NCBI RefSeq assembly: GCF_001050035.1 | Contig: NZ_CVTA01000009.1 | Coordinates: forward strand, 1 to 64,000 | Direction of reading: 5' to 3' | Source: Mycolicibacterium komanii | GTDB lineage: Bacteria; Actinomycetota; Actinomycetes; Mycobacteriales; Mycobacteriaceae | Length of the DNA: 64,000 nt | In this document: positions 44,283-52,497 of the stretch, in pieces | Position numbering within the stretch: position 1 is the stretch's first letter | How the letters are laid out: each line of letters starts with the position of its first letter | Made by a program: the position numbers and the translations under genes | The notes under the pieces: model-generated | Seen by the model: the letters and a program-made list of their open reading frames with translations, nothing else | Told to the model about the DNA's origin: nothing | Database searches by the model: none

Positions 44283-44320
44283 GATCCGGCCCGTCGGGAA
44301 AGTTCACGACGGGCCGGATC
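44283..44320. repeat. 14-bp-arm hairpin in a divergent intergenic region
   Basis: GATCCGGCCCGTCG (44283-44296) and CGACGGGCCGGATC (44307-44320) are perfect complements with a 10-nt loop. It lies 22 bases upstream of the ybdK-like start and 123 upstream of the LLM gene, so it cannot end either gene; attenuator or operator roles are possible. Confidence 0.6.
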
Positions 44321-44442
44321 GGGGCAGCAAGTCCTTTTGGCTAGTGGACTTCGGTGATTCGAAGTCGGCGGCAGATGTATTGCCCAGCGCGTCTGTGCGC
44401 CAAACATTCTTTGCCGGCCTGCGACCCTCCTACGATCGATCC

Positions 44443-45261
44443 GTGACCAAACCCTTCCGGTTCGGTGTCGGCCTGCAGGCCGCGCGCCGTCAGAAGTCAG
44501 TGCAGGATTGGGCCCGCCGCGCCGAGGACATGGGCTACGACATCGTGCATGTCGCCGACCACCTCTACACCACGGCGCCTTTTCCGATGATGACGGCGAT
44601 GGCGATGGCGACCGAGCGGCTCCGCGTGGGCACCTTCGTGCTCAACGCCGGCTTCTATCGACCCGCCCTCCTCGCGCGTGAGGTGACCACGCTGCGCGAC
44701 CTGAGCGGCGGACGCTTCGACCTCGGCCTCGGCGCCGGCTACGTCAAGGAGGAGTTCGAACAGGCCGAGCTGCCCTACCCCACCGCCGGCCAACGCGTGG
44801 AGTGGTTGCGTCACGTCACCGAACACATGACAGAGCACGCACCCGATGTGCCGATCCTGATCGCCGGCAACGGCGACAAGCTGCTGACCCTGGCCGCACA
44901 GCGCGCCGACATCATCGGGCTGACGGGCGGCGCCCCGATAACCGCGACATCCGATCCGCTCGCCGACCGCATCGCATTCGTCCGCGACGCCGCCGGGGAC
45001 CGGTTCGACGATCTCGAACTCAACATCGCCGTCACGGCCATGCCGGCCGACGACTCCGGAAGGCCCGACCTGTCGATCACCCGCCGATTCCTACCGCACC
45101 TGAACGATGACGAACTGCTGGCGACCCCGGCGGTGCTTTCCGGAACGACGAGCGAGATCGCCGACACGTTACGCCACTACCGCGACACGTACGGCATCAG
45201 CTACATCACGGTCCAGCAGTTGCACGCCGAGCCGTTCGCGAAGGTGATCGCCGAGCTCTAA
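44443..45261 (+). CDS. LLM class F420-dependent oxidoreductase
   Basis: Luciferase-like F420 oxidoreductase of 272 residues. FGVGLQAARRQKSVQDWARRAEDMGYDIVHVADH, TLRDLSGGRFDLGLGAG and VPILIAGNGDKLLTLAAQRADIIGL are diagnostic of the compact TIGR03621-like subgroup. GTG start, with TACGAT 6 nt upstream and no Shine-Dalgarno sequence, so a leaderless message is likely. An upstream in-frame extension runs into the intergenic hairpin and is rejected. Substrate unknown. Confidence 0.87.
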   Translation: MTKPFRFGVGLQAARRQKSVQDWARRAEDMGYDIVHVADHLYTTAPFPMMTAMAMATERLRVGTFVLNAGFYRPALLAREVTTLRDLSGGRFDLGLGAGYVKEEFEQAELPYPTAGQRVEWLRHVTEHMTEHAPDVPILIAGNGDKLLTLAAQRADIIGLTGGAPITATSDPLADRIAFVRDAAGDRFDDLELNIAVTAMPADDSGRPDLSITRRFLPHLNDDELLATPAVLSGTTSEIADTLRHYRDTYGISYITVQQLHAEPFAKVIAEL

Positions 45262-45266
45262 GCTTT

Positions 45267-47222
45267 TTAGGCCTGTGCGACAACGGATTCAGCAGACCGC
45301 AGCACCAAGTGCGACCATTCCGGTTCGCGCACCGCGTCGTGATACTCGTAGAGCTTCCACGGGCTCACGGTGTGGATCTCGCCGCGGGCGTTCTTGAAGT
45401 ACGAATGCTCGATCGACGGGTGCGACCAGACCGTCATCTTGATCGCCTCCTGCGACCTGCGGCGCCATTCCTCGGTCGCATCGACCTTCGGTTCGATCGA
45501 GTGAAGCCCGTCGGCCAGCGCGTGCAGACACTGTCCGATATAGCGCATCTGCAACTCGGAGTTGAAGATCAGGCTGCCGCCATGCGCGAGATGTGTGCCG
45601 GGGCCGTAGGTGAGGAAGAAGTTCGGGAAGCCGGGAACCATGATCCCCCGGTACGCGAACGGACGGTCACCCCAGACGTCGCGCAGATCGATCGGATTGC
45701 CGTCGCCGTCGCGGCCGGTGATCCGAAGCGGCCACAGCACCTCGGTGGCCCGAAAACCGGTGGCGTACACGATCACATCGGCGCGCCGCTCACGGCCGTC
45801 GGCGGTCACCACACCGGTCGCAGTGATCCGCTCGATCGGTGTGCGGATCAACTCGACGTTGTCCCGCTTCAACGTTCGCAACCAGGTGCCGTCGTCCTGG
45901 AGCGTGCGTTTACCCGTCGCGGGATAGTCGGGCAGGACCTTTGCGAGCAGTTCATCGTCGCCGTCGACCTGGCTGGTGATCCAATCGGTGAACATCATGC
46001 GCGCGGCGGCGTTGATGTCGCTGACCGCGTAATCGCCTTGGTAGGCGGGATCGACGCGGGCGGCGTCCAGCCCTTTGTCGGCGCCCGGCCACAGCAGCAG
46101 GAAGCGGTACCAGCGACTGTAGAACGGCAGGTGTTCCATCGCCCAGCGGGTGCCATCGCCGACTTCGTTGTGGTACATCGGGTTTGGAAACATCCACTGG
46201 GCGGTGCGCTGGTAGACGTCGAGGTGCTCGACCCGGTCGGCGATCGCGGGCGCGATCTGGAATCCGCTGGCGCCGGCGCCGATCAGCGCGACGCGTCGGC
46301 CGGTGACGTCGACGGCGTGGTTCCACGCGGCCGAATGAAACGCCGGACCGCCGAACGCGTCCACGCCGTCGATATCGGGAACCTGGGGCCGATTGAGCTG
46401 GCCGACCGCGCTGATGATCGCGCGCACGGTCACGCGCGAGATCCGGCCGTCCTTGGCGCGCAGTGCGACGGTCCAGGTGCCGGGTCCGTCGTCCCACTCG
46501 GCCGAGACCACCTCGGTCTCCCAGCGGACGTGCTCGCCAATGTCGTGTTTGTTCATCACGTCGACGAAGTACTGCCGCAGCTCCGGCTGCTCCGCGAAGT
46601 AGTGACTCCAGTTGTTGCTGGGTTCGAAGCTGTAGCAGTAGAAGTGGTTGGCCACATCGACGCGTGCGCCGGGATAGCTGTTCTCCCACCAGGTTCCGCC
46701 GGGGCCGGCGTTCTTCTCGACCACCGTGAACGGCAGGCCGGCCTGCTTGAGCCGGATGGCGGCGAGCAGGCCGGACTCACCACAACCGATGACGAGGACG
46801 GGAAGGTTCACCGCGGCAGCCGAATCGAGGGGTTCCGGTCGGCGAGGGTCGGCGCCGTCGAGATCGAGCTCCTCGGTCAGCAGCGGCAGGTACTCCTCGC
46901 CGACGGGTTCGCAAGCGGCCCAATCCATCATCTGCTTGACGACGGACGAATCGAGCGGCGCGGGTTCGGGGCAGCCGCGGTCGCGGTATTCGGTGATCAC
47001 GTCGAGCGCTTCGGCTCGCGCCCGAGCCTTGTCCTCCTCGGACATGAAGCCCTGAACCTCGTTGAGAAACAACCCGGCCTGGGCGTAGTCGCGGATGAAG
47101 CGGGTGTCGCCGGTGATGTGCACGAGGCTGAGCAACAGCGTGGGAACGCTGACGTCTTCGAGGGCCCGCTCGATTTCGGCGGTCGGCGTCGTGAACGGCG
47201 TGCCCGCGTAGCGACTGCGCAC
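45267..47222 (-). CDS. Baeyer-Villiger-type flavin monooxygenase (HAPMO-like)
   Basis: FAD/NADPH monooxygenase of 651 residues. GCGESG (146-151) binds FAD, the BVMO fingerprint FGGPAFHSAAW fits FxGxxxHxxxW, and GAGASG is the second nucleotide site. The extra N-terminal 135 residues and total length resemble 4-hydroxyacetophenone monooxygenase, which turns aryl ketones into esters. The GTG start has AGGAGG 7 bases upstream; a longer in-frame ORF reads into the neighbouring small gene. It ends 5 bases from the convergent LLM stop. Confidence 0.9.
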   Translation of the reverse strand: MRSRYAGTPFTTPTAEIERALEDVSVPTLLLSLVHITGDTRFIRDYAQAGLFLNEVQGFMSEEDKARARAEALDVITEYRDRGCPEPAPLDSSVVKQMMDWAACEPVGEEYLPLLTEELDLDGADPRRPEPLDSAAAVNLPVLVIGCGESGLLAAIRLKQAGLPFTVVEKNAGPGGTWWENSYPGARVDVANHFYCYSFEPSNNWSHYFAEQPELRQYFVDVMNKHDIGEHVRWETEVVSAEWDDGPGTWTVALRAKDGRISRVTVRAIISAVGQLNRPQVPDIDGVDAFGGPAFHSAAWNHAVDVTGRRVALIGAGASGFQIAPAIADRVEHLDVYQRTAQWMFPNPMYHNEVGDGTRWAMEHLPFYSRWYRFLLLWPGADKGLDAARVDPAYQGDYAVSDINAAARMMFTDWITSQVDGDDELLAKVLPDYPATGKRTLQDDGTWLRTLKRDNVELIRTPIERITATGVVTADGRERRADVIVYATGFRATEVLWPLRITGRDGDGNPIDLRDVWGDRPFAYRGIMVPGFPNFFLTYGPGTHLAHGGSLIFNSELQMRYIGQCLHALADGLHSIEPKVDATEEWRRRSQEAIKMTVWSHPSIEHSYFKNARGEIHTVSPWKLYEYHDAVREPEWSHLVLRSAESVVAQA

Positions 47223-47249
47223 GACAGGTCCTCCTGACCGCGAGGTATT

Positions 47250-47259
47250 CGTAATTACG
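47250..47259. promoter_or_regulatory. CGTAATTACG palindrome upstream of the monooxygenase
   Basis: A perfect 10-bp palindrome within an unusually AT-rich stretch, 28 bases upstream of the monooxygenase GTG, positioned like an operator or promoter core. A related GTAATCG lies 20 bases further on. Confidence 0.35.
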
Positions 47260-47331
47260 GAACGAACAGTAGCGTAATCGACGCGAGTTCCCCGCAGTGA
47301 CGTTTGGTGCGTCGCGGCCGGGGAAACAAAG

Positions 47332-47601
47332 ATGATCATGAAGGTTTCGGCGGTCTTGAACGCGATCGCATTCGACGCGCGCGTCCTCGAGCGTGCCGAG
47401 CGTGTGTTGATCACGCTGCGGGGATGCGGTCCAGAGGCGGCGTTCACCGAGCTCGTCGAAGCCGCGAAGCGTCATCGGGTGCCGGCTCGCGAACTGGCGA
47501 GTGCACTGGTCGCGCTAGCCAATGGAGCCGATCCGGGCGGCGATGCCGCCTGCGCCGCCCGCTACGAGTGGTCCGCTCTGCTCTCGGCCGCCGGCCGGTA
47601 A
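47332..47601 (+). CDS. Short ANTAR-like protein
   Basis: An 89-residue protein. ERAERVLITLRGCGPEAAF and the following AAKRHRVPARELASALVALA align without gaps with the ANTAR domain of the GAF-ANTAR protein 0.5 kb away, suggesting a stand-alone ANTAR-type RNA-binding antiterminator; typical conserved residues are only partly kept, so this is tentative. Start ATG 47332 (GGGGAAACAAAG upstream) or 47338. It diverges from the monooxygenase gene and precedes tRNA-Arg. Confidence 0.55.
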   Translation: MIMKVSAVLNAIAFDARVLERAERVLITLRGCGPEAAFTELVEAAKRHRVPARELASALVALANGADPGGDAACAARYEWSALLSAAGR

Positions 47602-47615
47602 GCTCCCAGCGGTCC

Positions 47616-47688
47616 GCCCTCGTAGCTCAGGGGATAGAGCACGGCTCTCCTAAAGCCGGTGTCGCAGGTTCGAATCCTGCCGGGGGCA
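47616..47688 (+). tRNA. tRNA-Arg (anticodon CCT)
   Basis: Complete 73-nt cloverleaf: acceptor GCCCTCG/CGGGGGC with one T-G pair, D arm GCTCAGGGGATAGAGC, anticodon stem CGGCT/AGCCG with loop CTCCTAA giving anticodon CCT (reads AGG), and T arm GCAGGTTCGAATCCTGC. CCA is not encoded. Repeats resembling an IS end begin 24 bases downstream. Confidence 0.93.
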
Positions 47689-47712
47689 CTTCAGACGGTG
47701 TATTACTGCGGT

Positions 47713-47793
47713 TGATGGCTGACATTGGTCTTCAGGTGATGGCTGACAGTGTTTCGGCTGATGGTTGACAGTTACTTCGGTTGATCCTTGACA
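47713..47793. mobile_element. IS-end-like direct repeat array (probable IS remnant)
   Basis: Four copies of TGATGG(C/T)TGACA or its variant TGATCCTTGACA at 47713, 47737, 47759 and 47782, spaced 22-24 bp. Read on the other strand it starts TGTCAAGGATCAACCGAA and repeats TGTCA(A/G)CCATC, the multi-site terminal design of mycobacterial IS481-like elements. No transposase is present in the window. Confidence 0.5.
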
Positions 47794-47864
47794 CTCCCTG
47801 GATGAGGGAGTTGAGCGTGGCTGAGCAGCGGTCCTATGCCTCGGAAGACCACGTTCGCCAATGC

Positions 47865-48554
47865 TCAGACGCCGCTGCGCGTTTCGATGACGCGCTGCGC
47901 GACATCGGCGAGTTTGACGTTGCTGTCCTGCGACAGTTGTTTGAGCATCTCGAACGCGCGCACCTCGTCGACGCCGTAGCGCTCCATGATGATGCCCTTG
48001 GCCTGGCCGATACGGTCCCTGGTGGCCATCGCCGACTGAAGCTGTTCGCCTTGGCGGCTGGCCAGTATCGCCGCGGCGGCGTGTGCAGCTAGGACTGTGC
48101 CGATGACTTCGTCTTCGGCGTTGAAGGCGCGCGCCTTCGTGCTGAACATGTTGAGAGCTCCCGCGGTGCGTTCGGCCGTGTAGAGCTTGATCGAGAGTCC
48201 GCTCAGTACGCCGTGATCGACCGCCGCCGCCGCGTACAGCGGCCAGCGGTCTTCCGTCCGGAAGTCGTCGGTGCGCAGGATCAGCTCGTCGAGCGCCGCC
48301 TCCACGCACGGTCCCTCGCCGAACTGCATCTGGATTTCGTCGAGGGTATGAGGAAGATCCGAGGTCCCTGCGAGCGACTCGAACGTCCCGCCCTTGCCGA
48401 TCATCAGCACGCCCACCGCGTCCGCGCCTGGTATCAGCTCACATGCGGTCGCGGTGACGTCCTTGATCACGTCATCGACCATGCGCGGCGCAGCGGACGC
48501 CCGCGCCAACTCGGCCATGCGCTCGGCCAGCTCGTGGGTGCGGGGCTGCGTCAT
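47865..48554 (-). CDS. GAF and ANTAR domain protein
   Basis: A protein of about 229 residues with a GAF sensor domain (about 20-165; FGEGPCVEAALDE, AVDHGVLSGLSIKL) and a C-terminal ANTAR RNA-binding domain (about 172-225; IGQAKGIIMERYGVDEVRAFEMLKQLSQDSN). ANTAR proteins bind paired hairpins in nascent RNA and prevent termination. Start ATG 48554 (MTQPRTHEL) or six codons earlier. The IS-like repeats lie downstream. It has no partner gene. Confidence 0.87.
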   Translation of the reverse strand: MTQPRTHELAERMAELARASAAPRMVDDVIKDVTATACELIPGADAVGVLMIGKGGTFESLAGTSDLPHTLDEIQMQFGEGPCVEAALDELILRTDDFRTEDRWPLYAAAAVDHGVLSGLSIKLYTAERTAGALNMFSTKARAFNAEDEVIGTVLAAHAAAAILASRQGEQLQSAMATRDRIGQAKGIIMERYGVDEVRAFEMLKQLSQDSNVKLADVAQRVIETRSGV

Positions 48555-48754
48555 GCCGGGGAGTCTTCCCATTTGGGTCGGCGACTACACGATTGTTTGC
48601 CGTTCGCCCTACTGGGCATGTCGACTGGAAGCGCGGGTGACGGTCGACCGTTACTCGCGCTGAGGTCTCGTCGGTTCAGACAGGCAGCCGACGGGGCCGC
48701 CTTCTTTCATCGGCCCGGTGAGGTCACTCTCTTAGTTGTAGTACCGTCATCGGC

Positions 48755-49960
48755 ATGGACGCATCCGATGTCTGGATCCTCGGCGGTTATCAAAGCGACT
48801 TCGCCAGGAACTTCAGCCGCGAGGGTCTAGACTTCGCCGGCTTGACCAGCGACGTTGTCGAGTCGACGCTGGCGGCGGCCAAAGTGGACGCGCCCGACAT
48901 CGGCGTTGTGCACGTCGGCAACGCGTTCGGTGAGCTGTTCGCATATCAGGGCCATCTGGGGGCGATGCCCGCCTCGGTGCACGAGGGCCTTTGGGACAAA
49001 CCGGCCGCACGACACGAGGCGGCGTGCGCGTCCGGCAGCGTGGCCGTCCTATCGGCCATCGCGGATCTCCGGTCGGGCGCCTATCAGTCAGCCCTGGTGC
49101 TCGGCGTCGAGCTGGTCCCCGGCGACACGGGCTCGCGGCACCTCGGCGCGGCCGCATGGACCGGCCACGAGGGCGCCGATGCGAAGTTCATGTGGCCGCA
49201 CATGTTCGACCGGGTGGCGGCCGAATACGACCGGCGCTACGGCATCGACGAGTCCCACCTTCGCGCCATCGCGTCGTTGAACTTCGCCAATGCCCGCGCG
49301 AACCCCAATGCGCAGACCCGTGAATGGTCCGTTCCCGATCGCCTCACCGACGACGACGCCACCAACCCGGTCGTGGAGGGCCGGTTGCGCCGCTTCGACT
49401 GCAGCCAGCTGACCGACGGCGGCGCGGGCATCGTGCTGGCCACCGACGCGTTCCTCCGCGACCACCCGGACCTGCGGCCGCTGGGCCGCATCGCCGGCTG
49501 GGGTCACCGCACTGTCGGGTTGGGATTGCAGCAGAAACTCGATCGCGCCGCCGACGACCCGTACGTGCTGCCACACGTTCGCGGTGCGGCTCTGGACGCC
49601 TTCGGCCGCGCCCGCGTCACGCTCGACGACGTCGACGGGTTCGAGGTCCACGACTGCTTCACCCCCAGCGAGTACCTCGCAATCGACCACCTCGGGCTCA
49701 CCGGACCGGGCGAATCGTGGAAGGCCATCGAGAACGGCGAGATCGAGATCGGCGGGCGCCTCCCGATCAATCCCAGCGGCGGCCTGATCGGTGGCGGTCA
49801 CCCGGTAGGCGCCTCCGGGGTGCGCATGCTGCTGGACGCGGCCAAACAGGTCAGCGGCACCGCAGGCGACTACCAGGTCGAGGGCGCAAACACCTTCGGC
49901 ACCTTGAACTTCGGCGGTAGCACCGCCACCACCATCAGTTTCATCGTCGGAAAGGCATGA
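48755..49960 (+). CDS. Thiolase-family acetyl-CoA acetyltransferase (SCP-x-like)
   Basis: A 401-residue thiolase. The nucleophile Cys is in HEAACASGSVA, the catalytic His in EVHDCFTPSEY and the C-terminal loop in GGLIGGGHPVGASG; the substitution pattern is that of SCP-x-type thiolases used on sterol or branched chains rather than biosynthetic thiolases. ATG lacks a Shine-Dalgarno sequence but TACCGT is 7 nt upstream, fitting leaderless expression. First gene of an operon with carotenoid oxygenase and HxlR regulator (1-bp and 0-bp gaps). Confidence 0.87.
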   Translation: MDASDVWILGGYQSDFARNFSREGLDFAGLTSDVVESTLAAAKVDAPDIGVVHVGNAFGELFAYQGHLGAMPASVHEGLWDKPAARHEAACASGSVAVLSAIADLRSGAYQSALVLGVELVPGDTGSRHLGAAAWTGHEGADAKFMWPHMFDRVAAEYDRRYGIDESHLRAIASLNFANARANPNAQTREWSVPDRLTDDDATNPVVEGRLRRFDCSQLTDGGAGIVLATDAFLRDHPDLRPLGRIAGWGHRTVGLGLQQKLDRAADDPYVLPHVRGAALDAFGRARVTLDDVDGFEVHDCFTPSEYLAIDHLGLTGPGESWKAIENGEIEIGGRLPINPSGGLIGGGHPVGASGVRMLLDAAKQVSGTAGDYQVEGANTFGTLNFGGSTATTISFIVGKA

Positions 49961-49961
49961 C

Positions 49962-51488
49962 ATGGGTAGCGCGAACGTTGAAGTCGTCGGGAAATACCTC
50001 ACGACGCTTCCGGATGACGACGACCACCCGTACCGGACCGGACCGTGGCGCCCCCAGAGCACCGAGTGGGACGCCGACGACCTGCAACCCGTCGAGGGTG
50101 AGATCCCGGCCGACCTCGACGGCGTCTACCTGCGTAACACGGAGAACCCGCTCCATCCGGCGCTGAAGTTCTATCACCCGTTCGACGGGGACGGCATGGT
50201 GCACGTGGTCGGTTTCCGCGATGGAAAAGCGTTCTACCGCAACCGGTTCGTCCGCACCGACGGTTTCATCGAGGAGAACGACGCCGGCGGGCCGCTGTGG
50301 CCCGGACTGGCCGAGCCGATCCAGCTGGCCAAGCGCGACTACGGCTGGGGCGCACGCACTTTGATGAAGGACGCGTCGAGCACCGACGTCCTCGTGCACC
50401 GCGGCGTCGCGCTCACCAGTCATTACCAGTGCGGCGACCTGTACCGCGTCGACCCGTTCACCGGCGACACGTTGGGCAAGGAGGACTGGCGTGGCGGGTT
50501 CCCCGTGGACTGGGGCGTATCGGCGCACCCGAAGGTCGACGATCGCACCGGCGAGCTGCTGTTCTTCTCCTACAGCAAGCAGGACCCGTACATGCGCTAC
50601 GGCGTCGTCGACGAGGACAACAACCTCGTCCACCTCACCGATGTCCCGCTGCCCGGCCCGCGGCTGCCGCACGACATGGCGTTCACCGAGAACTACGCGA
50701 TCCTCAACGACTTCCCGATGTTCTGGGATCCCACGCTGCTCGAAGCCGACATCCACTTCCCCGGTTTCCACCCCGATATGCCCTCGCGCTTCGCCGTGAT
50801 TCCGCGCCGCGGTGGACCTTCCGACATCCGGTGGTTCGAGGCCGACCCGACGTTCGTGCTGCACTTCACCAACGCGTACGAGGACGGGGACGAGATCGTC
50901 CTCGACGGCTTCTTCCAAGGTGACCCGTCGCCCGTCGACACCAAGGCAGGCGACAAGTGGCAGCGCGCATTCCGGTTCCTGGCGCTCGACCGGCTGAAGA
51001 CACGACTGCACCGCTGGCGGTTCAACCTCGTCACCGGGCAGACCACCGAGGAGCAGCTGACCGACACGATCACCGAGTTCGGCATGATCAACGGGGGTTA
51101 CGCTGGCGTGCCCTACCGCTACACCTACGCGGCCACCGGCAAGCCGGGGTGGTTCCTGTTCGACGGGCTGGTCAAACACGACCTGCACACCGGGGCCGAA
51201 CAGCGGTACAGCCTCCCCGACGGGGTGTACGGCAGCGAGACCGCCATGGCGCCCAGGCCAGGGGCCACCGCCGAGGACGACGGATACCTGGTCACGCTCA
51301 CGACGGACATGAACGCCGACGCGTCCTACTGTCTGGTGTTCGACGCCGCCAGGGTCGCCGACGGTCCGATCTGCAAACTCCCCCTGCCGGAACGGGTCTC
51401 GAGCGGGACGCACTCCACGTGGGCGCCGGGATCCGAGCTGCGACGGTGGCGGGAGACCGATTCGGCACCCGAGGCCGTCGGCCTCTAG
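49962..51488 (+). CDS. Carotenoid cleavage oxygenase family protein
   Basis: Fe(II)-dependent oxygenase of 508 residues in the carotenoid/lignostilbene/RPE65 family, which cleaves conjugated double bonds. The iron-binding histidines can be placed: SAHPKVDD, LPHDMAF, LHFTNAYEDGDE and SGTHSTW; the N-terminal FYHPFDGDGMVH is typical. Substrates in mycobacteria may be carotenoids or stilbene-like phenolics. It starts one base after the thiolase stop. Confidence 0.9.
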   Translation: MGSANVEVVGKYLTTLPDDDDHPYRTGPWRPQSTEWDADDLQPVEGEIPADLDGVYLRNTENPLHPALKFYHPFDGDGMVHVVGFRDGKAFYRNRFVRTDGFIEENDAGGPLWPGLAEPIQLAKRDYGWGARTLMKDASSTDVLVHRGVALTSHYQCGDLYRVDPFTGDTLGKEDWRGGFPVDWGVSAHPKVDDRTGELLFFSYSKQDPYMRYGVVDEDNNLVHLTDVPLPGPRLPHDMAFTENYAILNDFPMFWDPTLLEADIHFPGFHPDMPSRFAVIPRRGGPSDIRWFEADPTFVLHFTNAYEDGDEIVLDGFFQGDPSPVDTKAGDKWQRAFRFLALDRLKTRLHRWRFNLVTGQTTEEQLTDTITEFGMINGGYAGVPYRYTYAATGKPGWFLFDGLVKHDLHTGAEQRYSLPDGVYGSETAMAPRPGATAEDDGYLVTLTTDMNADASYCLVFDAARVADGPICKLPLPERVSSGTHSTWAPGSELRRWRETDSAPEAVGL

Positions 51489-52379
51489 GTGCCCGCACCC
51501 GAACCGAACGCCGTCGCCCGCATGCTCGGGCTGCTCGGCGACGAGTGGACGCTGCTCGTCATGCAGCAGTCGCTGCTGGGGGCGACACGGTTCGGGGATT
51601 TCAAGGCCCGGCTGCCGATCTCAAACTCGGTGCTGACCGCGCGGTTGCGGACGCTGACCACCGCCGGACTGCTCGAGCGACGTCAATACCAGGACCGGCC
51701 ACCACGTTTCGAGTACACCGGAACATCGCGCGGTCGGTCGCTGTGGCCCGTGCTGTTGTCGATCTGGGAATGGGAGCGCCACTGGGTTCCCGATCACGCC
51801 GAGCCGCTGCCTGCCATGCACCACGCCGCATGCGGTGCCGATTTCACCCCACTGGTGACGTGTCGATCCTGCGGCGAGGTAGCCGGCGACAAAGATGTTG
51901 TGCCCCAATGGGGACCGAGCGGATCGTGGGAGCGATCGGTACCGACGGCCGCCTCGACGCGCAGGCGCTCGGAAGCCGACCAGCACGCCGCGGCGGGCCT
52001 GTTCCCCCAGACGATGAGCGTCATGGGCAATCGCTGGGGCTTCGCGTTGCTGGTGGCGGCATTCGTCGGCGTGCGGCGGTTCACCGACTTCCAGGCCCAG
52101 CTCGGGGCGCCGCCCGGGTCGGTCGCCGATCGGTTGGCGATCTTCACCGCCAACGGCGTGCTCGTCGACGCCGGCAACCGGTACGAGCTGACCGAGAAGG
52201 GCCGTGCCCTGTTCTCGGTGCTGATCTCCGCGCTGCAGTGGGCCCAGCGTTGGTTCGCCGACCCTGAGGGACCCGCCGTCCTACTGACCCACACCTCCTG
52301 CGGCGGCACCTTCACCGCCGTCCTCGCGTGCGACCAGTGCCGCCGACCGCTGGCCGGCGCGCAGGTCTCAGCCGTCTGA
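51489..52379 (+). CDS. HxlR-type regulator with duplicated wHTH/zinc-ribbon modules
   Basis: A 296-residue regulator made of two HxlR winged-helix units. Unit one spans about 8-95 (LGDEWTLLVMQQSLLGATRFGDF) and is followed by CG-x-C-x-x-C residues (AACGADF, CRSCGE). Unit two spans about 170-265 (MGNRWGFALLVAAFVGVRRFTDF) and is followed by SCGGTF and CDQC. Most HxlR proteins have one unit and act as dimers, so this may be a covalent pseudo-dimer. GTG starts right after the oxygenase stop, making it the operon's likely local regulator. Confidence 0.85.
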   Translation: MPAPEPNAVARMLGLLGDEWTLLVMQQSLLGATRFGDFKARLPISNSVLTARLRTLTTAGLLERRQYQDRPPRFEYTGTSRGRSLWPVLLSIWEWERHWVPDHAEPLPAMHHAACGADFTPLVTCRSCGEVAGDKDVVPQWGPSGSWERSVPTAASTRRRSEADQHAAAGLFPQTMSVMGNRWGFALLVAAFVGVRRFTDFQAQLGAPPGSVADRLAIFTANGVLVDAGNRYELTEKGRALFSVLISALQWAQRWFADPEGPAVLLTHTSCGGTFTAVLACDQCRRPLAGAQVSAV

Positions 52380-52396
52380 CTCCGTAGAAAAATCTG

Positions 52397-52423
52397 CTAG
52401 CACTCTCTAGCTGAGAGTGCTAA
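52397..52423. promoter_or_regulatory. CIRCE element (HrcA operator) of hsp20
   Basis: CTAGCACTC-N9-GAGTGCTAA, matching the CIRCE consensus TTAGCACTC-N9-GAGTGCTAA in all but the first base. It lies 75 bases upstream of the hsp20 GTG, so heat induction through release of HrcA is expected. Confidence 0.9.
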
Positions 52424-52497
52424 TCTCGCAGGTGCGCACAGTGATTTGGCTGCCCGCCAGGGTGGCGGGCTCTGACTGACGTAGGAGGTGAATTGCT

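Noticed and set aside
45309..47237. A 642-codon open frame antisense to the monooxygenase
   Set aside because: The sense strand has FAD and BVMO motifs; the antisense product is compositionally biased and lacks motifs.
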